Source: Welwitschia mirabilis (taxonomy: Eukaryota > Gnetophyta > Gnetopsida > Welwitschiales). Taken from it: DNA of 58,152 bases. This document shows positions 34,370-46,386 of this stretch, piece by piece. Each line of letters starts with the position of its first letter. The first letter of the stretch is position 1. The position numbers and the translations under genes are program-made. Under the pieces are notes generated by a model, which saw nothing but the letters and a program-made list of their open reading frames with translations, was not told the DNA's origin and ran no database searches. The stretch is from positions 262,452,333 to 262,510,484 of the forward strand of contig JBOZIK010000001.1 in assembly GCA_051453625.1 (NCBI GenBank), read 5' to 3'.

Positions 34370-34930
34370 ATGACTGCTATTAAATACGCATGAGCGTATT
34401 AATGGGAGATTTCTTCACCGCTAATTCTGTCTTTAGCTGGATTTGACACACACAGGGTGGCGTTTGAGCACCAAGAAGCAACAGAGAAGAGAGCAGGCTA
34501 CGGACTTGTTCATCCAGTGAGAGGAGAATCGGTTCTGCAAGGGTAGTGATCCTAAATCCTGGCATTTGTTAAAGGAGCTTTGACCATGGGTTGGTAATGG
34601 ACCACGTTGGAGGGAGAGGAGGAAGCGCTTGGTTTGCAAGTAAGGAAAAAGAAAGAATTTCATCTGGAAGCACATCGGCGACTGGGAGCCATGGAAGAAT
34701 AGCGTTGACAGAAAAGATTGGACCTATAACGCGACTATCAATGGAGGCAGCACCGGAGTAGATCTTCAGTTAAGGAGGTAATGTATATTTTTTAAAAAAA
34801 AAAAAAAGGGATTCCAGTTGATTTCATGAAAAAGGACCACGATCATGTTGATACAGAAGGTGGCCCATCATCTGATCTATGTGGCATACACTGACAGGTC
34901 ACCTCATGAGCTAGGCTGGAAGAAAAAGGG
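34370..34930. other. Unexplained GC-richer island (possible gene fragment)
   Basis: Composition changes sharply from the AT-rich surroundings to near-genic levels, then returns. Two short minus frames (34,380-34,565 and 34,433-34,675) and short plus frames exist, none recognisable. A candidate splice donor (AAGGAG|GTAATG) lies near 34,776-34,783 on the plus strand, followed by a T/A-rich run. A first exon, a captured gene fragment or a pseudogene are all possible. Confidence 0.4.
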
Positions 34931-35023
34931 GTAGACACATACTATTTCAAATGGATCTTATTTTTATGGTATAATTGTGCTAAGGTTATAGGAAATGAAA
35001 ATGGGGTGCCAAAATTTAAGACT

Positions 35024-35087
35024 GAAGATTCAAACTCTAGACCTTACATTTGAAAAGCAGATAACTCAACCACATAGATAAGCTATA
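35024..35087 (-). repeat. tRNA-like head of a SINE (decayed)
   Basis: On the minus strand the segment begins TATAGCTTATC (box-A-like) and ends GAGTTTGAATCTTC (box-B-like, from GGTTCGAATCC). The spacing is close to that of tRNA genes, with a 'ctgcttttcaaatgtaaggtct' anticodon-arm-like middle. It is too decayed to be a working tRNA. Confidence 0.45.
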
Positions 35088-35099
35088 AAACTAAAAATA

Positions 35100-38000
35100 T
35101 TTTTACTAAAAGAATAAATTAACTCCAACTAGAAATCATTAAACTTATTTATTAATTACTTAATTTACAATCCACAAAATGGGGTACATATACATGATCA
35201 TGTTCTTCAACAATCTTTGCTAGTAAAGTATTTTAACACATTTAAATTTGACTCTTCAATTAACAATTCATAGAAGAAAGAAATTATAGACTTAAATACA
35301 CTCTTTTATGGTATGTGTAAATTATAAAATACTTTTATTTTCAAGTATAAACTTAAATACACTAATCACATAAAACTTCAACAATATGCTTAAGTATCTA
35401 GGACACACATGGACCTTTCACAATTTTATTCATGCAAAATCAGAAAATATGTAAGGAACACCTAGCCACATGTAACCATAATTTTTTTCTTGCATCGTCT
35501 CTTGCAATAGTTTTTGCACATGCATGGATGGTGTGAGGACTATATTGCATCACAGTTTCCAGTACAGCCCACAGTAAGAAATGAATAGGATGGGGTTTCC
35601 AAAACAAGGTAAAAGGACTACATCATGAAAGAAACATGACTAAGACTTCTGATCAACTAGTATTATTTTTTTACTATTGATCCATAACATAATTAAGTAA
35701 TCCAATTACACAAAACTAGGGGGGATAAAATTATCATAATTATGCATATATTTTTTCCTTTCCTTCCTAAAGATTCAACCCCATGGCCATGGGACTCACA
35801 ACAGAAAGTACCACTCTCAGAGGTTTGAACAACTAGTTATCCTAGCTTGATGTAGTTTTGTTATTTAACATCAAGTCATGGTCAATGATAACACAAGTCA
35901 TCCACATACACTTTACAACAAGTTAATAATAAGGATTTATCCAAGTAAGGTTGATAAGATAGGTAATGTTACAAAAATCATGATATTAGGGATATACATA
36001 ATGGTAAGACTTACAAACTCCAAGACTAACAACATACTTTACAAATCTGTATAATTAATTAATCATTTCTAAGCAAGCACGATAATTCATACAAAATTCA
36101 AACCATGCAAATACAAGATTAACACCATACAAGTATTTACAAGAAGAGGATTTAGGAACCACAACTGTTCTTAGCTAAAACTCGAAACTTCTTATAGTTG
36201 TATCCAAGCTCCACGTGATCACAATTTGCAAGGTACGTATTTATGACTCTAATGCCTAAGGGACTCAAGTATTTGTAACAAAGGACTAACATAGAAATAA
36301 TGATAAGGCTTAAGTTCTATAAACAGTTTAGATTCCCATAACCCATCCTTCCCAACCCTAACCACTGGGTGTAAAATAATGTAATAATATCTCATAAATA
36401 AACGTAAATGCATGAGATAAATAACATGAGCAAATGCATTTAGATCATATATCATTATTATTACATGAACAAGATATAACTAAGAGAAATCTATATCAAA
36501 AGTACAATTATTTTCCAAAGATAAGTCATGTATCCAATTTTTTACTATAAAAAATAAAACTCATGCACAAGCAATAGTAAATTGCATAATTAATTAAATC
36601 TTTCAATTAACTAAGTAAAGTTAGTAATTATAATTAATCTTTTAATAAATTCTAAAGCAATAACATGCAAATCCTTTAGTTTTACTATTACTTTTATTAT
36701 AAACATTATTATTTTTAAGCAATTTGAAACTAAACTTATTATTAATAATAATACATTTCTAATATTTAATTAACTATCTAAATGACTAGGAAGGTTTTCT
36801 AACCTTAGGAAAAATCTGGACATGATAGAAGTACAATTTTATTATCTTCAATATCTATCTCTATGACATTACCCCTATAAGCATTTTTAATAACATCCTT
36901 AAAAAAATAAGTCTACATTCGTTTCACTAGATGCATCAATGGGCTTGAGAAATGTTATACGCCTTTCAAATTTAATTAAAAACTTAACCAACAATCTTCA
37001 TCTCTAATAAATTCATTAATCCATCATAATTAAATAAATAATGCTTGCATAAGTAGATCGATGAGATTTTACAAAATATTTAATGTTGTTAAAAAATTTT
37101 TTCAATATATACATATGAATCTAATAATGAATGAGATGACAAATAGTAAGCACTAAGTATTAATAATATGAAATCAACATTAACACTAATTTACTAGTAC
37201 TTTACTATACACAAATTAAAGAAATAATGATTAAATAAAGATACATAATAAAATAAGAGAATGTCATGTGTTTATTATGTTACACATAATGATATGATTT
37301 CACATTGACATTTTTACCTATCTTTGTAATGTAATTTTAATCTTTTAAAATTTTGAAACTCTAAAATATTTAAAAGAAAACATATGCTTGTGTTAAAATG
37401 TAGTGAAATGTACATGTGTAGCATCATTTATTTTATTCTTAAAAGGCATGAAGATAATATACATTATCTAGTACAAATATTATTACCAATATGAATTGTA
37501 GTAGTTTCATAAACCTCATCCTTTTATCCCCTGGAAAATAAACTAGGACAATCACAAATATATGTAAAAGAAGGTGATGTTGTTTCCTCTTATGATGAAG
37601 CATTCCTACCACTACGTATATCTTTAAATCAAGGAATATTAGATTCAAGTGCTTAAAACCTATTTTGAATAAATCCTTTATAAATATAAAAACTTCTCCT
37701 GTTGATGGATGCCATAGTCCTCTAGGCCTATAATTTCAAATTTAAAGTAAGTTTTTTAAGATTATTCATTAAGCATAAGGTACATTTCCAAGAAACATAT
37801 TTAAATGTAAAAATTTATTACTTGTTGAAAATTCAACTCCTTCATCTTTCTATTATTAATAAATTGTGCTAAACATTTTTCCTTTATCCACTTAGATGCT
37901 AGACCTATATGTAGACTTACCATGCATATAATCATATCATTTTCAATTGTCCTAGTAAGATAAAATTTTACCTTAATTATAATTACAAAAGCTAAATGAT

Positions 38001-39117
38001 AATCATAATTTTTTTTTAAATTTCCATTATTAAGATCACTGAGAAGTCATACCTAAATCATATTAACCTTTTAAGAAGTGATGATTTTTAATAAATCACA
38101 AAAATTAAAATAGTCAATTGACCAGATCATTAAAATTTTCAACGTAAGCTATGAGATTTACAAAATGTTTAAGGTTCAATATTAAAAAGCTTCTAGAATA
38201 GTAAAACCAAAAAATACATTTGTAAAGGTTATCATAAAAAACTATATCAAAGAAGTAAAGAAATCCCATTTTTAGCTTAAAGATTTAAGTTTAAAGAGGT
38301 AAAACTAAGTATTATATTTCAAAAAATACTTAGTAAAGGCAACCTATGAAAATAATATTGAAGATGAAAAGAACACTAAAAGAAGAAGGTAGGCTTAATA
38401 TCTTGATATTTATAGAATAAAATAGCTATACAATTATAAGTTTAGATGAGATTTCATATTATGTAATAGAGAGATGTTATTACATACTTTTTTGTTTCAT
38501 TTTAAAAATTAGCAATAAACTCACATAAAACATTTTTCTAAGCATAATTCCATGGAATAGATTTTGATAATCATTAATTAATAATAGATCATGATTAATA
38601 ATATTTAAATTTAATTATTAAAAAAGATTGGAAGCTAATCAATTTAGATAAAAATGGTAGTAAATCATTAATTTTAAATATACTACCTATACAGACTTTA
38701 GATTCATTAGGAAAAACAATTTCTAATTGTAATTGTTTTTAGTCTAATAATAATGTTATCTATCTATTGTAATCATTACTTATCAAACTTAAGGGATGAT
38801 TGAGGGCTTATAACCAATAACTTTAGTTAGTGAACTCATAATTATGGTAATAAATCTATACCTTAAATAATTATAAAAAGTGAATTTGTTAATTAATAAG
38901 AGTAAAATCCTAAATATTAAGGAATCTTATTTCTATATGTAGAACTAACTAATTATATAATAAAGAAATGGTAATTTATACTATTTTTATCATTTTTTTT
39001 GTTTTGATTTTTCTATGTCATCCTAAACTTACCTTTATAGACTAGTTCATTTAGTAGAATTTCTAATATTTTTAAAATGAATATTTTCTAATTAAAACTA
39101 GTAAATTCATCAACATA
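35100..39117. other. AT-rich intergenic stretch, nothing recognised
   Basis: Short frames at 36,249-36,455 and 37,439-37,648 (minus) have no recognisable motif. The second may be a trace of an old retroelement but could not be aligned convincingly. No repeat pair was noticed. Confidence 0.5.
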
Positions 39118-39122
39118 ATATC
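39118..39122. repeat. Target-site duplication ATATC, left copy
   Basis: It abuts the left 303-bp LTR. The right copy is ATACC at 46,382-46,386, differing by one C/T. Confidence 0.5.
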
Positions 39123-39425
39123 TAAAGGTTTTAAAAGCCTAACAAGAATTAATAAATGAATAGAAAGTAAACCATTCAAACATCAGGCTATATGATTAGA
39201 ATGAGTAGAGTGATTGATGCCCACACTAGTGTGGCCATGTATGTTATTAGCATTCTATTGTATTTATACATAGAGTTTCATAAGCACGTTCCTTAAATAG
39301 CTAAGATAATCTCTCATTGGAATCTCACAGATACATTGTTTTTTCATGTGCCTTAGATAATTTCATCCTCTCAGTTCACTAATGAATCTAACTATATTTT
39401 GAATGTTGGCATTACATTCCTAGTA
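39123..39425 (-). repeat. 303-bp LTR (3' LTR)
   Basis: It aligns along its whole length with 46,079-46,381. Shared blocks include 'attcaaacat', 'tacatagagttt', 'aatgaatctaactatatt' and 'attacattccta'. Confidence 0.8.
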
Positions 39426-39438
39426 ATCACCCCCTTTA
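39426..39438 (-). other. Polypurine tract
   Basis: The minus strand reads TAAAGGGGGTGAT directly before the LTR. This fixes the element's orientation. Confidence 0.65.
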
Positions 39439-40910
39439 TGAAAACATTCTAATTGTTATCTAATTCATCTCCTTAATGCATGCGCAATTCACTGACATGT
39501 CATGCATTTCATAACATCATGTAGTAATAATGACCAAGTTATTTTTTTGAGCTTTTTGGTTTCTACCTTTGAGTGAAGATCTTCTTTCTTTATCATTTTT
39601 AGAAGGCTCAAATTATATTTGTAATGCTCCTCTTATTTGTTTGCTGGAGATAGAAGTAGATTATTGCCTTAAAGATCAAAAATACATCTAAGACCTTATT
39701 CAACATAAGCTAAACTACTACTTTAAAGGCTAGATTTCCTCAAGGACATCTTCTTAAGGGTGATATTTACTATCTTCAACTGCACAAACATCTTTATAGT
39801 ATGCTTGTATTAGGTTACACTATTATTATAATCTTGAGGTCAATAAATGCTTCATAGTTTTAAAGAGATAGCCACAACTAGGAATAAAGGATCAGATGCT
39901 TTATTTAATTTCAAGTCATCTTTTTACAAATTAAGTGAAATATAAGATAATTTTTTAGTAGCCTTACAAAATGGTAAATCAAACCCTTTTGTTATCTCAA
40001 GAACAAAACATAAATCATTTTAGAAAGAAGGTTTATTACCTTGATATGACTAGTCCTAAGGTTCTTTGCTTAAACAAGTAGATTAAGAAGAGTAATAATA
40101 AAAAATAAAGGGGTGTTGAGAAAATATTACCATTGATAGATCATCTCCCTCCCTTTAATGGAAAGTGTATTTTTTTTAATTTATAAAATTTATCAGCCTA
40201 ATTGACAATGAATAAATTAATCCTATCGTCTCATCTAAACCTTATATCATTAGACTATTACAAATATATCTTTTAAGAATTTACTATGACTTTTTCTAAA
40301 ACATTACCTTACTCATGAAAATATGTGAAGATTTAGATTCAACAACTATTACTCACCATTTTCTATGTCTTCATTAATATGGTGCAAGGACACACTCATT
40401 TTTTTCTCTTTGGACTCAGAGATGAATTTCTTGTAGAACCGATGATGCACCCAAATGCTTCCATCATCTCATTTATTAACACATTCTTTGTATTTAGTAA
40501 TAGAAATATCACAAACAACATCATTATCATCATGAACACTATGGATAAGAGAAACACTATAAACCTAGAAGTATACATCATTAACTGAAATGCTTGATAA
40601 ACATGAAGAACATGTTAATGTGCTCTATTTTCTAAAATGTGTCTTTAGTAGAAACATATTACTGGAAATTAGTCATCTCATTAGACTCCAAAACCTTGAA
40701 AACCCCACAATGAAAATCCAAATGGGATCACCATCACTATATCTATCACCTATGATAGAGAGTTGTTGGACTTCATCTTCATCATCATAAGCACGCTCAT
40801 TATCACTTGTCCAACTAATATCTATACTCTAACCTTTAGTAACTAATCTTACTTATACATCTTACATACCAAGCATATGGACACTACCATTGACATAATA
40901 TTCATAGTAT
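39439..40910 (-). other. Internal region of the 303-bp-LTR element, right of the 3' LTR
   Basis: Short frames (for example 40,379-40,588 and 40,590-40,790 plus; 40,396-40,581 minus) lack motifs. Nothing recognisable as Gag or Pol was found. Confidence 0.5.
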
Positions 40911-40915
40911 CAGTG

Positions 40916-41472
40916 TGTTGAGTTATGATCCAAAATTAGGCTTTTTGACCTCTTCTTTATTGTGTAACTCTCTTATCATTTAAAATATAATATAAAAGGA
41001 TATGGGTTCTTTGTTATTTGTAAACCCTTTATATTATGACCTTCTCCTTGTTGAAATAATTAAAGATAAGAAGGAAAGAAAATTTTAAGGGGTTATCTAA
41101 AACTTTTATATGTTAGGGTTAGGCTTCTTTACCTTAAACAAAAATCTATGTAATGGAGTAGATGCATTGTCCCAAGGTATTATAGTAGAGTGACTTTACT
41201 ATTATGTCTTGAGTTATGAGGGATGTGGATGAGGAATAAAGTCTAGCAAGAAGATAAAGTTTGTTGTTGCTATATAGTAGAACATTATTATAATCTCCTC
41301 GTGGCTGGATCTTCATTCAGTAATAGAAAGATAAATCCCCTTCCCATGGATGTAGGTATATTGTTGAATCATATTAAATTATGATGTGTGTTGTTTTTTT
41401 TATTTTCATTATTGTAAGTTATTATTATCTTTCTTTCACTTCAATGACTCTTCACTTCCATGCTTCACAACA
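40916..41472 (+). repeat. 5' LTR of the nested Copia
   Basis: It starts TGTTGAGTTATG and ends CACAACA. It aligns with 44,366-44,966 throughout ('ataaaaggatatg.gttctt', 'catgttagggttag', 'agtagatgcattgtcc', 'ccccttcccatgga'). Confidence 0.85.
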
Positions 41473-41486
41473 ATAAGTATCAAAGC
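41473..41486 (+). other. tRNA-Met primer-binding site, decayed
   Basis: ATAAGTATCAAAGC follows the LTR, compared with the usual ATTGGTATCAGAGC of plant Copia elements. The G-to-A differences fit general decay. Confidence 0.65.
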
Positions 41487-41528
41487 TTGTACGTCTCAGA
41501 GATAATAGTTACAGAAAATGTTTCCTAG

Positions 41529-44260
41529 ATGGACTCAAAGGATCTTAATACTGAGTTTGAGGTGGAGAAATTTAATGGCAAGAGTAACTTTGAGTTGTTT
41601 TAGATCAAGGTGAAGGATATACTCATTTAGTATTTTACAAGGTACTTTAGGAAAAGGCTAACAAGCCTTTTAATATGTCAAATGATGATTGGGAGGATTT
41701 GGATATAAGGGCCTAGAGTACTATCAGGTTGATCCTTGTAAATTAGGTCCTTTTTAATGAAGTAAAGGAAAACTCTATTGCTAGACTATAGATAAATCTA
41801 GAAATCTTATAGTTGTAACTAAAGTTAAAGCTTTACGACTTTAAGATGAAGGAAGGTATGCTCATACTAGATCACTTGGATTCTTTAAATGAACTTGTGT
41901 GCCATTTGTCAAGCATTATGTAGAGATTAAAAAGGAAGAGTAATCCCTTATACTTTTCAAGTCACTTTCAACTTCTTATAAGCCTCTTGTCATAATGTGA
42001 CTCAAAGGTAAAGATATCATTAAGATGAAGATAGTGACTATAGCCCTATTGTTAGAAGAATTGATGAACAAAATCAGTACTGAGCAAGATAGTAAAGGCT
42101 TAATGTCTAGAGGATGAACCATGGAAAGAGGATCAGATAATCAAACATCTAGATTAAAGTATAAATCTAGAAAGGATCATAAGAAGAATTTTAAATGTCA
42201 CTATTATCACAAGAAGCTACATTTAATCAAAGAATGTAGAGAATGAAAGGAAAAAAACAAAAGAATAAGAAGGCATCTAAACATACTTCTACTTGTAATG
42301 AAACAAATGTTTCTGATGATAAAGATAGTGGATATGTACTTGTGTTTATAAATGCTCCTAGTTCGTGTGAATGAATCATTGATTCAGGAGCTTTATGGCA
42401 TATTACATCTCATAAATCTTGGTTTTATACATAAAAGAAGACTGATGCATTTGAATGGGTACTAATGATAAAGCTAGGATTATTGGCTTAGTTCAAATTA
42501 AGACTCATGATGGAGTTTTAATAACTCTAACATATGTGAAGCATGTATCAAAGATGAGAAGGAGTATCATCTCTCTTAAATCCTTAAGAAAAAAATTGAT
42601 TTATAGGTTCATTGCAGAGACTGACACTAAAAGTTGTTAAAAGTTCTCTTCTACTAATAAAGGCCAAGAAAGAAGATAATCTTTATAAGTTTCTAGGAGA
42701 CATAGTTATAGGTGATGCTAATACTATAGATGAAGATACTACTACATCAATGTCGTAACATATATAACTTGGATACATCAGTGAGCTCAGTTTAAAGAAG
42801 TTACTACAAATAAAACTTATTCTAAAACTATAAAGGATAGGATATAATTTCTATGAGCATTGTCTTTATTGTAAGTAATGCATAGTAAAGTTTTCTACAA
42901 GTTCAACTAGAAACAGAGATATTCTAGATTTAATTCATAGTGATATTTGGGATTCATCTCCATCAAGCTTTGTTAGGTAATGCATTGTACTTCATTATCT
43001 TCATTGATGATAAATTAAAAAAGGTATGGGTCTTCTCACTTATATCAAAGCCTAAAGCTTTTCATAAGTTTAAATAATTCAAGGCCTAGGTAGAGAAAGT
43101 ACACAAAATAAGATTAAGTATCTTCAAACTAATCATAGTGGAGAATACATACCAAATANNNNNNNNNNNNNNNNNNNNNNNNNNNNNNNNNNNNNNNNNN
43201 NNNNNNNNNNNNNNNNNNNNNNNNNNNNNNNNNNNNNNNNNNNNNNNNNNNNNNNNNNNNNNNNNNNNNNNNNNNNNNNNNNNNNNNNNNNNNNNNNNNN
43301 NNNNNNNNNNNNNNNNNNNNNNNNNNNNNNNNNNNNNNNNNNNNNNNNNNNNNNNNNNNNNNNNNNNNNNNNNNNNNNNNNNNNNNNNNNNNNNNNNNNN
43401 NNNNNNNNNNNNNNNNNNNNNNNNNNNNNNNNNNNNNNNNNNNNNNNNNNNNNNNNNNNNNNNNNNNNNNNNNNNNNNNNNNNNNNNNNNNNNNNNNNNN
43501 NNNNNNNNNNNNNNNNNNNNNNNNNNNNNNNNNNNNNNNNNNNNNNNNNNNNNNNNNNNNNNNNNNNNNNNNNNNNNNNNNNNNNNNNNNNNNNNNNNNN
43601 NNNNNNNNNNNNNNNNNNNNNNNNNNNNNNNNNNNNNNNNNNNNNNNNNNNNNNNNNNNNNNNNNNNNNNNNNNNNNNNNNNNNNNNNNNNNNNNNNNNN
43701 NNNNNNNNNNNNNNNNNNNNNNNNNNNNNNNNNNNNNNNNNNNNNNNNNNNNNNNNNNNNNNNNNNNNNNNNNNNNNNNNNNNNNNNNNNNNNNNNNNNN
43801 NNNNNNNNNNNNNNNNNNNNNNNNNNNNNNNNNNNNNNNNNNNNNNNNNNNNNNNNNNNNNNNNNNNNNNNNNNNNNNNNNNNNNNNNNNNNNNNNNNNN
43901 NNNNNNNNNNNNNNNNNNNNNNNNNNNNNNNNNNNNNNNNNNNNNNNNNNNNNNNNNNNNNNNNNNNNNNNNNNNNNNNNNNNNNNNNNNNNNNNNNNNC
44001 TAAAGGAAATGTGGAGTGATATGTCTTAAAAAGGTATGAGCATCTTAGAATATTTGGTTGTCTAGTGTATGTTCATGTTTTAGATGTTCAAAGAAGTAAG
44101 CTAAATCTAAAATCAAAGAAGTGTATCTTTCTTGGACACACATAAGGAACCAAAGGATTTAGGCTTTAGTATTCTACTACAAGACAGATCCTATTCAGTA
44201 GATATGTTATCTTCAATGAATTAAACATGTTGATGAAGCCACTACAATTAGAGAAGTTTA
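41529..44260 (+). pseudogene. Nested Copia gag-protease-integrase relic
   Basis: From ATG 41,529 it reads MDSKDLNTEFEVEKFNGKSN, the start of Copia Gag, with TGG read as TAG at the following Trp. A knuckle near 42,197 reads C-H-Y-Y-H-K-K-L-H-L-I-K-E-C (second Cys changed to Tyr). Protease follows with 'IIDSGALWHITSHKSWF' (Asp-Ser-Gly-Ala kept). The open piece 42,455-42,640 carries 'IKTHDGVLITLTYVKHVSKM', the GAG-pre-integrase approach, then 'KAKKEDNLYKFLG' and 'DLIHSDIW'. After the 841-N gap comes 'HLRIFGCLVYVHVLDVQRSK', then 'KKCIFLGH' and 'ILFSRYVIFNE', the end of integrase. No RT or RNase H follows. Many stops are present. Confidence 0.75.
43159..43999. other. Assembly gap of 841 N
   Basis: The gap interrupts the integrase part of the nested Copia. 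By position in the protein, most of the integrase core lies here. Confidence 0.9.
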
Positions 44261-44350
44261 GGTGATCTCTAAACTTTCATTAACTTAGTCATAAGTAGCA
44301 AAATAGATAAGGATTGAGGATTCAATGGTAAAGATGCAAAGGGAATTTTT

Positions 44351-44365
44351 TCTCAAGGTGGAGAT
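44351..44365 (+). other. Polypurine tract of the nested Copia
   Basis: TCTCAAGGTGGAGAT immediately precedes the 3' LTR start TGTTGAG, the classical Copia arrangement. Confidence 0.75.
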
Positions 44366-44966
44366 TGTTGAGTTATGAGTTAAAATTATGCTCTTTAGTC
44401 CTCTTCTTTCTTGTAGCCCATTTATTGCGTAACTCCATTATCTTTTAAAACATATTATAAAAGGATATGTGTTCTTTATTATTTTTAATCCATTTATATG
44501 TAACTTTTTCCTTATTTAAATAATTAAAGACAAGAGGGAAAGGAAAGTCTAAGGGGTCATCTAAAAATTTCTACATGTTAGGGTTAGAGTACTTTACCCT
44601 AAATGAAAACCTATATAAGTGAGTAGATGCATTGTCCTAAGGCATTATAGTAGAGTAACTTGAGTGTTATGGCTTGAGTTATGAGGGACTTTGATGAGGA
44701 AGAGAGTCTAACAAGAAGCTAGAGTTTAATTGCTATCGTATAGCAGGGCATTGTTGTAACCTTTTCATAGTTGAATCTTCCTTCAACGATAGAAAGAAGA
44801 ATCCCCTTTCCCATGGACATAGGCATATTATCAATCCATGTTAGATCTGATGTGTGATATTTTTGTTATTTTCCTTGTTGAAAGTTATTTCTTGTTATTA
44901 TTATTACCTTTCTTACACTTTAATGATTCTTTACTTACACGCTTTGTGACAATGTCATTACCAACA
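44366..44966 (+). repeat. 3' LTR of the nested Copia
   Basis: It is the partner of 40,916-41,472. TGTTG at the start and CCAACA at the end form the short inverted ends. Confidence 0.85.
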
Positions 44967-46060
44967 ATTACAGTGATGCATCACTCTTAAAGCTAAACAT
45001 GGTCAAGAGTAGTATCATGTAGAACATAATGGCATTAATTCCAAGGAACTACTAGAAGATCTATAGATACATAGTAATGATCAACTATGACCTATTTCTA
45101 TGCTCCATTAGGTTGTATAATGGATTCTTCCCTCTAGGAGCTCATTGAACTTCATGTCAATGTTCTCAATATCTTGAATTCTTTTTAGAATTCTTATTTA
45201 TGTCTTAAATTGATCATGCTCAATTAACAAATTTAGAGTTTCCATCAAAAAGAGGGAGCTAAGGATGAGAAGCTTTGTAAGAATCTCTATGATGTCAAAA
45301 GAGAGGCGTCACTCCTGTGTCCTAATCTTTCCCATGCTATAGTTTAAAGATTTATGGATATGTACTTCTTCAAGTAGATCATGAAGAATAATTTAAGGAT
45401 AAAATTATGTATGTATGTGACTGCACTTGATATTCCCATGTCTTAACCAAACATGTGTCTACCACTTACTACCATCATGCATGTTAATATGATGTATGGA
45501 ATTATTCACAAATCAAAATCCTTGTTGCGTTCATCTAATATGGCAACTGCCTAGCATCATTAGTATCTATTGGTAAAGATAACAAATGAAGTGTGTAGTT
45601 TGCATGAAGTTCTTTATTTGATGATGATGATAACCTAGGTATTAAATCATAGTGCTTTCTTAGGTTAAATGTAATTTATAGATTGGTGAATAAGGGCTAA
45701 GAATTAAATAGACAATTCATAGACTAGTTGTTAAACTAGTTACATGACTAACATTGCATTCAAATAAGGTCATTGTTGTGTTAATTATGAGGTTGAGTTA
45801 GCAAGTCGAGCATTCTTCACATGCAAGCCAAGCATGATGTAGCTTAATATTAGTAGTGCCACCAAGATGATGAAAAGGATGTTGGTATGTTCTTTCAAAC
45901 CAACTACTTTAATTATGATTTGTACTAACTATTCTTACCATATTGTCTTCTTGTACCTGTATTCTATTTCTCTCTTTAATTTTCATTAACTACACATAAT
46001 TTTCAATATTAATTTTCTACCTCCTAGTAAATCTAAGAGCTAGCAATGAAGTCGATAACC
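44967..46060 (-). other. Internal region of the 303-bp-LTR element, left of the 5' LTR
   Basis: No recognisable Gag or Pol motif was found in either strand. Confidence 0.5.
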
Positions 46061-46078
46061 TTCTAATTTGATAACAAT
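46061..46078 (-). other. Primer-binding site, tRNA-Met type, decayed
   Basis: The minus strand next to the 5' LTR reads ATTGTTATCAAATTAGAA, compared with ATTGGTATCAGAGC. Confidence 0.5.
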
Positions 46079-46381
46079 TGAAAGATTTAAGAGCTTAATA
46101 AGAAGTGAGAAATGAATAGGAAGGAAACTATTCAAACATTAGCCTTCATGACTAAAATGAGTAGGGTGAGTAATGCCTAAACTAGTGACGTTATGTATAT
46201 CATTAGCATCTAGTTGTATATATACATAGAGTTTTGTAACCATATTCCCTAAATAGCTAAAATAATCTTTCATTAGAATTTCATAGATACATTTTTCTTA
46301 TGCGTACCTTACACAAGTTCATCCTCTTAGTTAAGTAATGAATCTAACTATATTTGAAGTGTTGGTATTACATTCCTAGCA
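46079..46381 (-). repeat. 303-bp LTR (5' LTR)
   Basis: It is the partner of 39,123-39,425 and of the same length. Confidence 0.8.
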
Positions 46382-46386
46382 ATACC
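46382..46386. repeat. Target-site duplication ATACC, right copy
   Basis: It matches ATATC at 39,118-39,122 in 4 of 5 bases. Confidence 0.5.

Larger units (their letters stand above)
40916..44966 (+). mobile_element. Ty1/Copia element nested in the 303-bp-LTR element
   Basis: It has a 557-bp 5' LTR, a tRNA-Met primer site, gag, protease, partial integrase, an 841-N gap, the end of integrase, a polypurine tract and a 601-bp 3' LTR. RT and RNase H are missing: the integrase tail runs almost straight into the PPT. CAGTG occurs at 40,911-40,915 and again at 44,971-44,975, a possible target duplication if the LTR end is four bases further than the CCAACA terminus. Confidence 0.8.
39123..46381 (-). 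mobile_element. LTR element with 303-bp LTRs and no recognised protein, carrying a nested Copia
   Basis: The two LTRs (39,123-39,425 and 46,079-46,381) are both 303 bases. The minus strand has a tRNA-Met-type primer site next to the right LTR and a polypurine tract next to the left LTR, and 5-bp flanks match 4 of 5. Removing the nested Copia (40,916-44,966) leaves about 3.2 kb in total with roughly 2.6 kb of internal DNA. I could not find Gag or Pol motifs in that DNA, so it looks like a non-autonomous (LARD-like) element or a very old one. Confidence 0.7.

Noticed and set aside
35024-35087. Functional tRNA gene
   Set aside because: The box-A and box-B positions are mutated and the stems do not pair well; it is better explained as a SINE remnant.
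37439-37648. Possible Copia fragment on the minus strand
   Set aside because: A few words resemble GAG-pre-integrase, but no consistent order of blocks could be followed.
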